A stretch of DNA of 52,381 bases from Prosthecobacter sp. SYSU 5D2 (GTDB lineage Bacteria > Verrucomicrobiota > Verrucomicrobiia > Verrucomicrobiales > Verrucomicrobiaceae). The stretch is from positions 1 to 52,381 of the forward strand of contig NZ_JBBYXL010000019.1 in assembly GCF_039655865.1 (NCBI RefSeq), written 5' to 3'. The notes under the pieces were generated by a model. It searched no databases. It had not been told where the DNA came from and worked only from the letters and a program-made list of their open reading frames with translations. Positions 9,044 through 17,264 of the stretch are shown here, in pieces (positions within the stretch are counted from its first letter, which is position 1; the number at the start of each line of letters is the position of its first letter). A program made the position numbers and the translations under genes.

Positions 9044-11461
9044 TTAGAATTTGTAGCCCATGTTGAACTGGAAGCGCGGGCTGTCGCCGGTGAAGTCGTC
9101 TTTCACGAGGGGCAGGCCCAGGTCCAGGCGGATCGGGCCGATAGGCAGGAACATGCGCAGACCGACGCCGATGTTGGAATACACCTCGCCATCACCCACA
9201 ATCGGGCCGCCATTCTTCACGCCACGGGCATCTCTGCCGCCGGCTGCTGTGACATCCGTGGAGATGTAACCCACATCGTAGAAGACCGCTCCGCGCACCT
9301 TCTCAATGATCGGGAAGGAATATTCAATGCTGGCGTACATGGAAACGTTACCACCGATAGGCTCACCGCTGTCATCTTTGGGGCCAGCTTCACGGAAGTC
9401 ATAACCGCGCAGATTGTTGGCACCGCCGAGGAAGAGACGTTCGAAGATCGGCACGTCGCCATTCGCATTGCCGGAATTGCCCCAGCCGTCGGCGATGCGG
9501 GCCATCCCCTCAAAGCTCAGGATGGTGTCCCCTGGAAGAGAGAAGAACTGCTGGCCGCCAATGTTGCCGCCCCAGACTTCCACATCACCACCCAGGCCGG
9601 AAGCCATGAGGCCCACTTCGAATTTATGGCCCTTGCGGGTGATGAAGACGCTGTCACGGGTGTCATGCACGAAGCCGAAATCGAACTTGCTCTGAAGGAA
9701 GTCACCTTCTTCGTTGCGAATGATGTTGGTTGGATCTTCATCATCGTTCACATCCAGATTGATGTTCTGAAGCGTGTAGGTCGTCTCAAAGTAAGAGTGC
9801 TCACCCACGGGTTTGCGCAGGCTCAGAGCCATCCCGGCATTGGTCTGCTCATAGCGGTCAGCCTGGGAGAGGTAGAACATGTTACGGTAGAACATTTCAA
9901 CTGTGAAGGCCAGTTTCTGACCCAGGAACCAAGGCTCGGTCCAGGACAGGTTGAAATCCTGACGGCGCGGGCCGTAGCGGATGTTCATGTTAAAGCGCTG
10001 GCCGGCACCGCGGAAGTCACCCCAGTCGGAGATGTCAAAGTTGGTCTGTGTCACGTCAATGAAACCCACGATGCTGTCAATGGAGCTGAAACCTGCACCG
10101 AAGTTCACGGAACCCGTGGACTTTTCCGTGACGTTGACTTCGATGTCCTTGAAGCCGTCCACTTCAGTGGAGACTGGGCGCACGGTCAGCGGGTTGGCTT
10201 CACCTTTGCCTTCGAAGTAGTTCAAGTTTTCCAGACGGGTCTGGGCGGTTTCAAGCTGGACGGTGTTGAGCTCGTCCCCAGGAGACATCGGCAGTTCCCG
10301 ACGGATGACTTCGTCCTGGGTCTTCATGTTGCCGCTGATGTTGACTTTGCGGATGAAGGATTTGCCGCCTTCATACACGCTGTAAGTGACGTTGAGGAGG
10401 CCGGGGCCGGCATCGGACAGGCGGGTTTCCACCCGTGCATCAGCATAACCGCGGGAGCCGTAATAATCCTGGATCATTTTTTCATCTCCACGGACATCGC
10501 TGCCGGAATAGGGGCGGCCTGCTTCCGTGAGGATGGCGGGGGTGAGCTCCTCCTGGGAGAAAATGGTGATGCCTTGGATGGTGACGGAGGCGACATCATA
10601 CTTGCCGCCTTCCGTGATTTCAAAAACGAGTGCCACCTTGTCGCTCCCGGACTCTTCACGGCGGTAGCCGACCCGCACATAGACGTAACCGATGTCCTGG
10701 TAGGCCTGCTCAATCTTCCGGACGTCATCCAGCACGGCCTGGTTGTCCAGCTTGCCGGCCTTGCCCCAGAGGCGCCAGAAGGTTTTTTCCTTGGAGGTTA
10801 GTTCAGCGCGCAGCTTGCGGTCACTGATGGCGGTGTTGCCTTCAAAGCGGATGTCACCAATCAAACCCCGGCCGCCTTCTTCAATCTTAAACAGCACGGT
10901 GGAGAAACCTTCTTTTGCTGAGGGACTGACATCATAAGTCACCAGCACGTCGGAGAACCCTTTTTTCGTGTAGAGTTCGAGGATCTTCTGCTGAGCCGCC
11001 ACCAGCTTGGTATCATCCACCGGATCACCCACTTTGATTTCGATTTCCTTGGCCAGCTTGGCGTTGTCAAATGCTGCATTGCCAAGGAAGCCCAGTTCAG
11101 CAATGCCGCCACGTCCGGAGATCGTCACGATTACCTTGACCCCACCGGCCACATTCACTGCATTGATGTCCACATTCTCCACTGCACCCGTTGCATACAG
11201 GGAGCGCAGATCACGCTCCACCGACTCATCTGTGTACGGCTCACCTTCACGGGTGGACATCTGGGCCCGCACACGTGCGGGATCCATCGTGGCCGGACCT
11301 GTGAAAACAACATCTACCTCGCGCACGATTTTGCGGCCGACAGCAGCTGGGGAATCCAGCGAAACCTGTGCCTGGCTGCCAAGAGGGGTGAGGGAGAAGA
11401 GGGCGGCGACCAGGAAAGGGCGCAGGGCGTTTTGGGGAGAAGAGAGGACTCCGTGAATCAT
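9044..11461 (-). CDS. bamA: BamA outer-membrane protein assembly factor
   Basis: An 805-residue Omp85 protein, the core of the BAM complex that folds beta-barrel proteins into the outer membrane. A signal peptide (about 1-31, ending GSQAQ) precedes successive POTRA domains, with repeats of the type VFTGPATMDPARVRAQM, ELGFLGNAAFDNAKLAKE, IRFEGNTAISDRKLRAEL, VTIQGITIFSQEEL and VNISGNMKTQDEVIRRELP. The C-terminal barrel includes GGANNLRGYDF (about 680-690), the Omp85 loop-6 RGYD/RGF motif, and ends in FNMGYKF with the aromatic last residue typical of barrel proteins. It is followed by skp. The start at 11461 gives a good signal peptide; a later in-frame start is not needed. Confidence 0.95.
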   Translation of the reverse strand: MIHGVLSSPQNALRPFLVAALFSLTPLGSQAQVSLDSPAAVGRKIVREVDVVFTGPATMDPARVRAQMSTREGEPYTDESVERDLRSLYATGAVENVDINAVNVAGGVKVIVTISGRGGIAELGFLGNAAFDNAKLAKEIEIKVGDPVDDTKLVAAQQKILELYTKKGFSDVLVTYDVSPSAKEGFSTVLFKIEEGGRGLIGDIRFEGNTAISDRKLRAELTSKEKTFWRLWGKAGKLDNQAVLDDVRKIEQAYQDIGYVYVRVGYRREESGSDKVALVFEITEGGKYDVASVTIQGITIFSQEELTPAILTEAGRPYSGSDVRGDEKMIQDYYGSRGYADARVETRLSDAGPGLLNVTYSVYEGGKSFIRKVNISGNMKTQDEVIRRELPMSPGDELNTVQLETAQTRLENLNYFEGKGEANPLTVRPVSTEVDGFKDIEVNVTEKSTGSVNFGAGFSSIDSIVGFIDVTQTNFDISDWGDFRGAGQRFNMNIRYGPRRQDFNLSWTEPWFLGQKLAFTVEMFYRNMFYLSQADRYEQTNAGMALSLRKPVGEHSYFETTYTLQNINLDVNDDEDPTNIIRNEEGDFLQSKFDFGFVHDTRDSVFITRKGHKFEVGLMASGLGGDVEVWGGNIGGQQFFSLPGDTILSFEGMARIADGWGNSGNANGDVPIFERLFLGGANNLRGYDFREAGPKDDSGEPIGGNVSMYASIEYSFPIIEKVRGAVFYDVGYISTDVTAAGGRDARGVKNGGPIVGDGEVYSNIGVGLRMFLPIGPIRLDLGLPLVKDDFTGDSPRFQFNMGYKF

Positions 11462-11593
11462 AACGGCTTGAGTGGGTTCGGGAGAAGTGCTGAGGAGATC
11501 TCGCCTAAAGAGGCGGGAGCACAGCAGTAATGCTGACCTTCATAAGGGGCGTCAAGGTGTAAAAACAGGTTTGACCTCTAAGTTTTGCAAAAG

Positions 11594-11630
11594 AAAACCC
11601 GCCCGGACGGGGGCGTCCTGGGCGGGTTTG
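11594..11630 (-). terminator. Terminator after the secreted hypothetical gene 11657-12334
   Basis: A 10-bp stem (AAACCCGCCC at 11595-11604 with 11620-11629) contains a nested GGACG/CGTCC stem with GGGG between. On the minus strand a T-rich run follows (TTTTCTTTTGC). It lies about 27 bases downstream of the gene and upstream of bamA, separating the two units. Confidence 0.8.
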
Positions 11631-11656
11631 GGGGAAATTTTGCTCCTGCTGAACAC

Positions 11657-12334
11657 TCAACGGAACAGTTCCCGGAAGAATCCACGCGTTTCTTTGCGGG
11701 CATTGTCCGTCCAGTTCCAGGTCTTGCGCGCTGCTCTTTTGACAGCGCGGGCGGCCCTTTCTCCTTCGTCCCCTTCATCATTGGCCGTGGAGGCTGGCAC
11801 TTTCGGCGACCAGTCCTGGAAACTGACCGCTCCTGTTGCTGCGGAAACCACCACAAAACCCACTTCGTATCCGGTGTCGTCTTTCATGGCCATGCCCCAT
11901 TCGGGAGTTCCGGTCTCGGCATTGGCTGCAAGCTGGTAGTCAATGCTGGCAAAGGTGGTCTGCGCCAGCGCTGCCGATTTGGCCGCTACCACCCGTGCAT
12001 CGGCACTCCTGTAGCGCAGTTTGCTGAAGTCTATCGCCATTGGCGGCACCCGGTCCAAAATCCTTGTTCCCGCGCCTGCAGGACTGGCTTTCCACACCGG
12101 ACCTTCCATCTTCACGCTGATGCGAAGGATGTCCGCCGGGCGGAAGGCATCCCTGGCATAGGCCGTCCACTCGATAGGCTCGGCGGTGGTGCTGCTGCCT
12201 TTGATGAGCACAATGCTCTCCGCAATGGCGGTGCCGAAGCTCTGGGCCACAGCACCCGGCACCTCGGGATTGGCCGGGAGGCTGGTGGCGAAGGCGAGAA
12301 AGACAAATGTCAGGCTGGGAAGGAGCTTTTTCAT
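11657..12334 (-). CDS. Secreted hypothetical protein
   Basis: A 225-residue protein that I do not recognise. It has a clear signal peptide (MKKLLPSLTFVFLAFATSLPA, cleavage near residue 21). The mature part contains IEWTAYARDAFRPADILRISV and GYEVGFVVVSAATGAVSFQDW, the second resembling the strand-turn of PepSY-like folds, and then a strongly basic C-terminal tail (RAARAVKRAARKTWNW). The protein is likely periplasmic. The gene has its own terminator and stands alone on the minus strand, divergent from xseB-dxs. No function is proposed. Confidence 0.65.
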   Translation of the reverse strand: MKKLLPSLTFVFLAFATSLPANPEVPGAVAQSFGTAIAESIVLIKGSSTTAEPIEWTAYARDAFRPADILRISVKMEGPVWKASPAGAGTRILDRVPPMAIDFSKLRYRSADARVVAAKSAALAQTTFASIDYQLAANAETGTPEWGMAMKDDTGYEVGFVVVSAATGAVSFQDWSPKVPASTANDEGDEGERAARAVKRAARKTWNWTDNARKETRGFFRELFR

Positions 12335-12459
12335 GGTGACGACAGCATAAGAACGGTGCCAAGATGAATCAAGACGGCTTTCTTCTTCTCACGACTTCGG
12401 TTTTCCCGCTTGCGGCAGCCCCCTGTATCCTGATAATGCCCGCCCTTTCTTCCTCCCGC

Positions 12460-12804
12460 ATGAGCGCCACCCCACCCACCGAAACCTCCTTTGAACAGGC
12501 CATGGACCGCCTGGAGGAAATCGTCGTGCTCATGGAGGGGGACCGCATGCCCCTGGATGAAATGGTCACCAGCTACGAAGAGGGCATGGGCCTGCTCAAA
12601 ACCTGCCGCCAGCGCATTGAGGTGGCCCGTCGTCGCATCGAGGTCATCACGGCTGACGCAGAGGGCCGCACGATGGTGGCATCCTTTGATCCCGCCGCTG
12701 CCGAATCGGCTGAGGAGAAAACCCAAGCCCGCCCTGTCCCTGCCGCCCGCAAAAAGAAGCCTGCCGAAGCCGCTGAGGACACTGACGACATCCGACTTTT
12801 CTGA
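12460..12804 (+). CDS. xseB: Exodeoxyribonuclease VII small subunit
   Basis: From the chosen ATG, 114 residues. The first ~60 form the XseB helical hairpin: SFEQAMDRLEEIVVLMEGDRMPLDEMVTSYEEGMGLLKTC is a clear match to the family signature (LE.IV..LE.G...L.E....YE.G..L...C). The C-terminal 50 residues are a lysine/alanine-rich extension beyond the usual ~80 residues. The small subunit associates in several copies with XseA to degrade single-stranded DNA. XseA is not in this window. Starts at 12364 or 12436 are also open in frame; 12460 gives the shortest leader before the conserved domain. dxs follows 12 bases later, a common pairing. Confidence 0.85.
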   Translation: MSATPPTETSFEQAMDRLEEIVVLMEGDRMPLDEMVTSYEEGMGLLKTCRQRIEVARRRIEVITADAEGRTMVASFDPAAAESAEEKTQARPVPAARKKKPAEAAEDTDDIRLF

Positions 12805-12816
12805 TTTTTTTACAAC

Positions 12817-14703
12817 GTGGACACCACCCTGCCTGACATTACCTGCCCCGCTGATCTCAAAGCCCTGCCGCTGGAAAAGCTGCCTGCGCTTGTTGAAAAG
12901 ATCCGCGCCACACTCATTGAAACGCTCAGCCTCACGGGTGGACATCTCGGTCCCAATCTCGGAGTCGTGGAGCTGACCATCGCGATGCACCGGGTGTTTG
13001 ACACGCCGAAGGACAAATTTGTCTTCGATGTGGCCCACCAGGGCTATGTGCACAAGATGCTGACGGGCCGCTGGGACAAGATCCACACCATCCGCCAGTA
13101 TGAGGGGCTGAACGGCTTCCTGCTGCGCAGCGAAAGCGAGCATGACTGCTACGGTGCCGGGCACGCAGGCACCTCCCTCGGTGCCGCACTCGGAATGGCC
13201 TCCGCGCGGGATCTTAAAGGCACGGATGAACATGTGGTCTGCGTGGCCGGTGATGCCGCCTTCACTTGCGGGCCGGTCTTTGAGGCGTTGAACAACATCT
13301 CCTCCCACACGAAGCGGCTTATCACAGTGCTCAATGACAACGAGTGGAGCATTGACAAAAACGTCGGCGCTATCGCCAAGTATTTTAATACCATCGCCAC
13401 CCACCCCGGCTTTGCGAATCTGCATGACAAGGCGGCCAAGTTTGTCGAATTTGTCCTCGGCGACGGTGCCCGCAAGCTGGCCGAGCGCGTGGAAAATTCC
13501 GCCAAAGGCCTGCTGCTTCCGCAGAGCGAAGGTCCGCACAACCGCAGTACGCTGTTTGAGGAATTTGGCATCCGCTACTACGGCCCCATCAATGGCCATG
13601 ACCTGCCGCTGCTGATCCAGACGTTTGAGTTTCTCAAGACCCAGAACGAGCCGGTGATTCTCCACATCCTCACGGAGAAGGGCAGGGGATACAAACCTGC
13701 TCTGGAAGATCCCGGCAAGTTTCATGGACTAGGCAAATACAACATTGAGACCGGTGAGGTACAGGCCACGGACAAGCCTACCTATTCGCAGATCTATGCG
13801 CGCACGGTCACAGACTTTGCCAAAGAGGACCTCAAAATTGTCGCCATCACGGCGGCGATGCCCGGTGGCACGGGCCTGATGGCTTTTAAAAAGGAGATTC
13901 CGGAGCGTTACTTTGATGTCGGCATTGCGGAGGAGCACGCCGCCCTGTTTGCCTGCGGCATGGCGGTTCAGGGGCTGAAGCCCTTCCTGACCATTTATTC
14001 CACCTTCATGCAGCGTGCGGTGGACATGATCCTGCATGACATGGCCATCCAGCACCTGCCCGTCCGCCTTTGCATGGACCGCGGCGGCCTGAGCGGCGAT
14101 GACGGCCCCACCCATCACGGCCTCTTTGACATCGCCTATCTGCGCGGCATCCCCGGTCTCGTCCACATGCAGCCCAAGGATGAGGACGAGTTTGTGGACA
14201 TGCTCTGGACCATGGCCAATTACGACAAGGGACCCATCGCCATCCGTTATCCTCGAGGCAACGGTCCAGGTGTCACTCCCAAGACCACGCCACGCATTCT
14301 GGAAATCGGCCAGGCCGAGGTGGTGGCGGACGGCACGGACATCGCCCTCATCGCCCTGGGGGACATGTTTGCCACGGCGGAGCAGGCCAAAAAGATCCTG
14401 GAAGAAAAAGGGTATTCTGTGGCCCTCATCAACCCCCGCTGGATCAAGCCGCTGGATACTGCCGTCATCGAAACCTACGCCAAAAAGGTGAAGGTGGTGT
14501 GCACCCTGGAAGACCACGTGCTGATGAACGGCTTCGGCTGCGCGGTCATGGAACAGCTCTCCACCGCCGGCATCCCCACCCCCGTGGTTCGCATCGGCTG
14601 GCCAGATGAATTTGTCGAGCACGGCACCCCCGCCATCTTACGTTCAAAACATGGACTGACTGTGGATGCCACAGTTGAAAAAGTGCTTTCGAAGCTGGGG
14701 TGA
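12817..14703 (+). CDS. dxs: 1-deoxy-D-xylulose-5-phosphate synthase
   Basis: A 628-residue thiamine-diphosphate transketolase-like enzyme that condenses pyruvate and glyceraldehyde 3-phosphate, the entry step of the methylerythritol-phosphate isoprenoid pathway. Seen: FDVAHQGYVHKMLTGR, CYGAGHAGTSLGAALG, the thiamine motif VAGDAAFTCGPVFEALNN (about 143-160), FDVGIAEEHAALFACGMA with the catalytic glutamate, and CMDRGGLSGDDGPTHHG (about 419-435). The start is GTG at 12817, 12 bases after xseB, with no good Shine-Dalgarno site. The active-site surroundings differ in detail from the most common DXS (GHAGTS rather than GHSSTS, VAHQGY rather than VGHQAY), which may mark a subfamily. Confidence 0.85.
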   Translation: MDTTLPDITCPADLKALPLEKLPALVEKIRATLIETLSLTGGHLGPNLGVVELTIAMHRVFDTPKDKFVFDVAHQGYVHKMLTGRWDKIHTIRQYEGLNGFLLRSESEHDCYGAGHAGTSLGAALGMASARDLKGTDEHVVCVAGDAAFTCGPVFEALNNISSHTKRLITVLNDNEWSIDKNVGAIAKYFNTIATHPGFANLHDKAAKFVEFVLGDGARKLAERVENSAKGLLLPQSEGPHNRSTLFEEFGIRYYGPINGHDLPLLIQTFEFLKTQNEPVILHILTEKGRGYKPALEDPGKFHGLGKYNIETGEVQATDKPTYSQIYARTVTDFAKEDLKIVAITAAMPGGTGLMAFKKEIPERYFDVGIAEEHAALFACGMAVQGLKPFLTIYSTFMQRAVDMILHDMAIQHLPVRLCMDRGGLSGDDGPTHHGLFDIAYLRGIPGLVHMQPKDEDEFVDMLWTMANYDKGPIAIRYPRGNGPGVTPKTTPRILEIGQAEVVADGTDIALIALGDMFATAEQAKKILEEKGYSVALINPRWIKPLDTAVIETYAKKVKVVCTLEDHVLMNGFGCAVMEQLSTAGIPTPVVRIGWPDEFVEHGTPAILRSKHGLTVDATVEKVLSKLG

Positions 14704-14725
14704 TTTGTGAGTGTGGTCAGACCTC

Positions 14726-14826
14726 TTGTTAGGCTGGAGGTGTCTTCGGGGAAGGGCATGACCTTGGCCGGGCGGGGTGGATGGGTCATGCATCCTGTTA
14801 GGCTGTCAGGTGGCTTCGGGGAAGAG
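14726..14826. repeat. Two copies of a ~30-bp repeat
   Basis: 14726-14755 and 14795-14826 both read TGTTAGGCTG, then a short variable part containing GAGGTG or CAGGTG, then CTTCGGGGAAG. The spacing is about 70 bases. Function is unknown. Confidence 0.5.
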
Positions 14827-14853
14827 CGGCATCGCGCCCGAGCGCTTCCTGCT

Positions 14854-14914
14854 GCACTCCGGGACGCTCTGCGCGGCAAGTGGATCTGCGAAGGCACGGA
14901 GCGTCCCGGAGTGC
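14854..14914. repeat. Perfect 16-bp inverted repeat
   Basis: 14854-14869 (GCACTCCGGGACGCTC) is perfectly complementary to 14899-14914, with a 29-base spacer. No T run follows on either strand, so it is not an ordinary terminator. Single-arm relatives of the GGGACGCTCTGC core are seen at about 8280-8293 and, as GGGACGTTCTGC, at 37821-37832. Confidence 0.7.
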
Positions 14915-14967
14915 GGAACAGAAAGGCAGGACGCAAGTCCTTTGCCTCGGCAGTCGCTGTCATTGAT

Positions 14968-15003
14968 ACCACGCATGCTCGTTGATGGCCGGGCATGCGT
15001 GGT
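14968..15003. terminator. Possible bidirectional terminator hairpin
   Basis: ACCACGCATGC (14968-14978) pairs with 14993-15003 across a 14-base loop. It lies between the convergent dxs and nucleotidyltransferase genes. Only TTT follows on the plus strand, so the terminator role is uncertain. Confidence 0.45.
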
Positions 15004-15018
15004 TTAAAAAATCCTGGG

Positions 15019-15927
15019 TCAGGCCCAGAGATTCTCAGGATAGGCACCGGCGGCGACGAGTGCGCGGATGCTGGCGACGACGTCGGCTTTGTCTTCAGGA
15101 TACGTGACGCCGAACCAGGAGTCGTTGGATTCCAGGACTTTGACGTCGGCCTTGCCATCGCGGATCAGGACGTCCACTTCCTTGGGCACGTAGCATTCGG
15201 CTTTCATGTCGCTGCCGTTTTCCTGGAGGAACTGGGTGAAGGCGGCGCGCAGGTGGCCGAAGATGTCCGGCGTGAATCCGAAGAAGTTCATGGACACCAC
15301 TTCCTCGCCGGTGAGGGCCTGGGGCGGGTCGGTTTCGCGGTTTTCGGCACCGGTGGGCGTGCGGAAGATCTTGGTCATTTCGGTGACGGAACTGAGCATG
15401 CCATCCGCACCGCGGGTGCAGACGCCACGGGCCACGCTACCGTGATCTGAGAGGGTGTTCTTCAAATAGAAACCGACCATGGAGTAGTGGCTCTTGCCGT
15501 CCGCCGGGCGTTCCGCCATCAGGTCCGCACCGATTTTGGCAAAGGCATCGCGACCGTAAAAGTCATCCGCATTGATCATCAGGAAGGGCTCGTTCACCAC
15601 GCTCTCAGCAGCGAGCACGGCGTGGGCCGTGCCCCAGGGCTTGGTGCGGCCTTCCGGCACGGTAAAGCCTGCGGGCAGGTCGTTGATGTCCTGAAAGGCG
15701 TAGTCCACGGCGATGCGGTCGCCATACTTGCTGCCGATCTGGCTGCGGAACTGCTCTTCAAAGTCGCGCCGGATCACGAAGACCACCTTGCCAAAACCGG
15801 CGCGGATGGCGTCAAACACCGAGTAATCCAACACCACCTCGCCGGAGGGGCCCATGGCATCGAGCTGTTTAAGACCGCCGTAACGGCTGCCCATGCCGGC
15901 AGCGAGGATGAGAAGGGTGGGTTTCAT
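15019..15927 (-). CDS. Sugar-phosphate nucleotidyltransferase family protein
   Basis: About 302 residues. The N-terminus TLLILAAGMGSRYGGLKQLDAMGP is the nucleotide-binding signature of sugar-1-phosphate nucleotidyltransferases, and FLMINADDFYGRDAF holds the acidic metal-binding residues. TKPWGTAHAVL lies between them, as in NDP-sugar pyrophosphorylases. The enzyme would activate a sugar phosphate with a nucleoside triphosphate, releasing pyrophosphate; the substrate is not evident. The open frame reaches 15972, but the ATG at 15927 places the catalytic loop at residues 7-17 as usual. It stands alone, convergent with dxs. Confidence 0.8.
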   Translation of the reverse strand: MKPTLLILAAGMGSRYGGLKQLDAMGPSGEVVLDYSVFDAIRAGFGKVVFVIRRDFEEQFRSQIGSKYGDRIAVDYAFQDINDLPAGFTVPEGRTKPWGTAHAVLAAESVVNEPFLMINADDFYGRDAFAKIGADLMAERPADGKSHYSMVGFYLKNTLSDHGSVARGVCTRGADGMLSSVTEMTKIFRTPTGAENRETDPPQALTGEEVVSMNFFGFTPDIFGHLRAAFTQFLQENGSDMKAECYVPKEVDVLIRDGKADVKVLESNDSWFGVTYPEDKADVVASIRALVAAGAYPENLWA

Positions 15928-16063
15928 CGAGAGTGGAGTGAGGAGAAAAGGAGTTTTTTGAAGTGAAGGCACGCACTCATGGACAGGCCATGCGGTGCGT
16001 CAACTGGCCTTGCGGCAACTTTGTCTATACGCGGCAGGCGGGCCGGGTGCGTGTGGCGGGTGG

Positions 16064-17248
16064 CTAGTTCAGCTTCCAGAGCTTTTTGTCACTGCGGATG
16101 TACACCGCGCCGTCGCTGATGGCCGGAGTGCTGAGGATGGTGTCCTTCAGCTCCACGCTGTGGATCACCTCGCCCTCCTTGGCGGTGGTGTCCACGACCT
16201 GGAAGTCACCGCGCTCGCTGGCGATGTAAATGTATTTTCCAGCAGCCACCGGGGAGCCGCTGATGGGCCCTTTGAGCCGCAGTTTCCAGGCTTCATCGCC
16301 CGTGGCGGTGCTGGCCTGGATGAGCACGCCGCTGTTGTTCAGCACATAGATGGCATCGCCAATGACCACGGGACTGCCGGTGCCGGGCTTCAGGCCGGAG
16401 GCGCGCCAGAGCTGGGAGGCGGCACCCTTTTCCGGCACCAGGGCCGTCAGGCCGTTGGAGGGGACATAAATGGCCGCCTGGGTCACGGCGGAGCTGGGAA
16501 TGGTGGAGGCACCATCGGTGTAATCCCACACCACCTCGCCCGTGCGCGGGCGGATGCCGGTGAGGCCCTTGCTGGACTGCAGCGCCACCACGTCTTGATA
16601 AACCACGGCGCTGGTCCAGTTGGCCGCTTTGGGCCGCTCCATCTTCCAGCGGTTTTTACCGGTGGTCACGTCGATGCCCACGGCCAGGGATTCGCTGTCG
16701 TTCTCGCTCTGCACCACCAGCGTCTCATCCGCCACCACGGGGGAGGAGGACATGCCGAGGCTGTTGCTGGCGTTGGCGTAATCATACGTTAGGCCGCGCA
16801 GCCAGAGGAGGTTCCCGGCCAGGTCAAAGGCGAAGAGGTCATTGGAGGAATACAGGGCAAAGACGCGCTCGCCATCGCTGCACATGGTGGCGGCGGCGAC
16901 GTTGGTTTTGTTATGCGACATGGTGCGGCCCGTGGCCTTCATCACGCGCTCCCATACCTTTTTGCCATCGGCCGCATTGAAGCAAAAGACGTGCAGATTG
17001 GACTGGTCCGGGCCGCTCGCGCAGGTGAGAAAAATCTTCCCGCCCACCACAATGGGGCTGCTGAGGCCACGCCCCGGCAGGTCCGCGCTCCAGGCCACAG
17101 CCAGCTTCGGACCGGGGGCGGCTTCGGTTGAGACAGCGGAGCCGTTCGGCCCGCGAAACTGCGGCCAGTCGGCGGCGAAGGCTGAATGCCGAATTCCGAA
17201 TGACGAAAGCAGAAGGGCGGCGGAGAGGATGGAGAAACAAGGTTTCAT
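16064..17248 (-). CDS. Secreted PQQ-binding-like beta-propeller protein
   Basis: About 394 residues from the ATG at 17248. A signal peptide (about 1-25) is followed by ADWPQFRGPNGSAVSTEA, the classic start of planctomycete/verrucomicrobial PQQ-like (pyrrolo-quinoline quinone propeller) proteins. Blade repeats follow (LSSPIVVGGKIFLTCAS, NSLGMSSSPVVADETLVVQSE, TGSPVVIGDAIYVLNNSG, ISGSPVAAGKYIYIASERG, LSTPAISDGAVYIRSDKKL). No dehydrogenase catalytic residues are evident, so a scaffold or BamB-like role is as likely as a redox role. The signal-peptide hydrophobic core is encoded by in-phase 7-bp repeats (17177-17218). The longer open frame to 17482 overlaps the neighbouring gene and is rejected. 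Confidence 0.82.
   Translation of the reverse strand: MKPCFSILSAALLLSSFGIRHSAFAADWPQFRGPNGSAVSTEAAPGPKLAVAWSADLPGRGLSSPIVVGGKIFLTCASGPDQSNLHVFCFNAADGKKVWERVMKATGRTMSHNKTNVAAATMCSDGERVFALYSSNDLFAFDLAGNLLWLRGLTYDYANASNSLGMSSSPVVADETLVVQSENDSESLAVGIDVTTGKNRWKMERPKAANWTSAVVYQDVVALQSSKGLTGIRPRTGEVVWDYTDGASTIPSSAVTQAAIYVPSNGLTALVPEKGAASQLWRASGLKPGTGSPVVIGDAIYVLNNSGVLIQASTATGDEAWKLRLKGPISGSPVAAGKYIYIASERGDFQVVDTTAKEGEVIHSVELKDTILSTPAISDGAVYIRSDKKLWKLN
17177..17218. repeat. Six heptamers inside the signal-peptide coding region
   Basis: Six consecutive 7-base units of the form GAANNNN: GAAGGCT, GAATGCC, GAATTCC, GAATGAC, GAAAGCA and GAAGGGC. On the coding strand they read through all three frames to give part of the signal peptide (ALLLSSFGIRHSAFA). 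Units of the same type make up the array at the right end of the window. Confidence 0.7.
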
Positions 17249-17264
17249 AACGGGAACAGGGGAG

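Larger units (their letters stand above)
14704..15018. other. 315-bp intergenic region after dxs
   Basis: No supported gene. It contains two imperfect copies of a TTAGGCTG...TTCGGGGAAG unit, a perfect 16-bp inverted repeat, and a hairpin close to the end of the convergent nucleotidyltransferase gene. These are listed separately. Confidence 0.7.

Noticed and set aside
9626..10801. 391-codon plus-strand frame opposite bamA
   Set aside because: Antisense shadow; composition follows the complement of bamA codons.
12331..13725. 464-codon minus-strand frame over xseB and dxs
   Set aside because: It covers two well-identified genes on the other strand and has no recognisable domain.
14707..14985. 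Small plus-strand open frame after dxs
   Set aside because: It is made of intergenic repeat and inverted-repeat sequence, with no ribosome site or family similarity.
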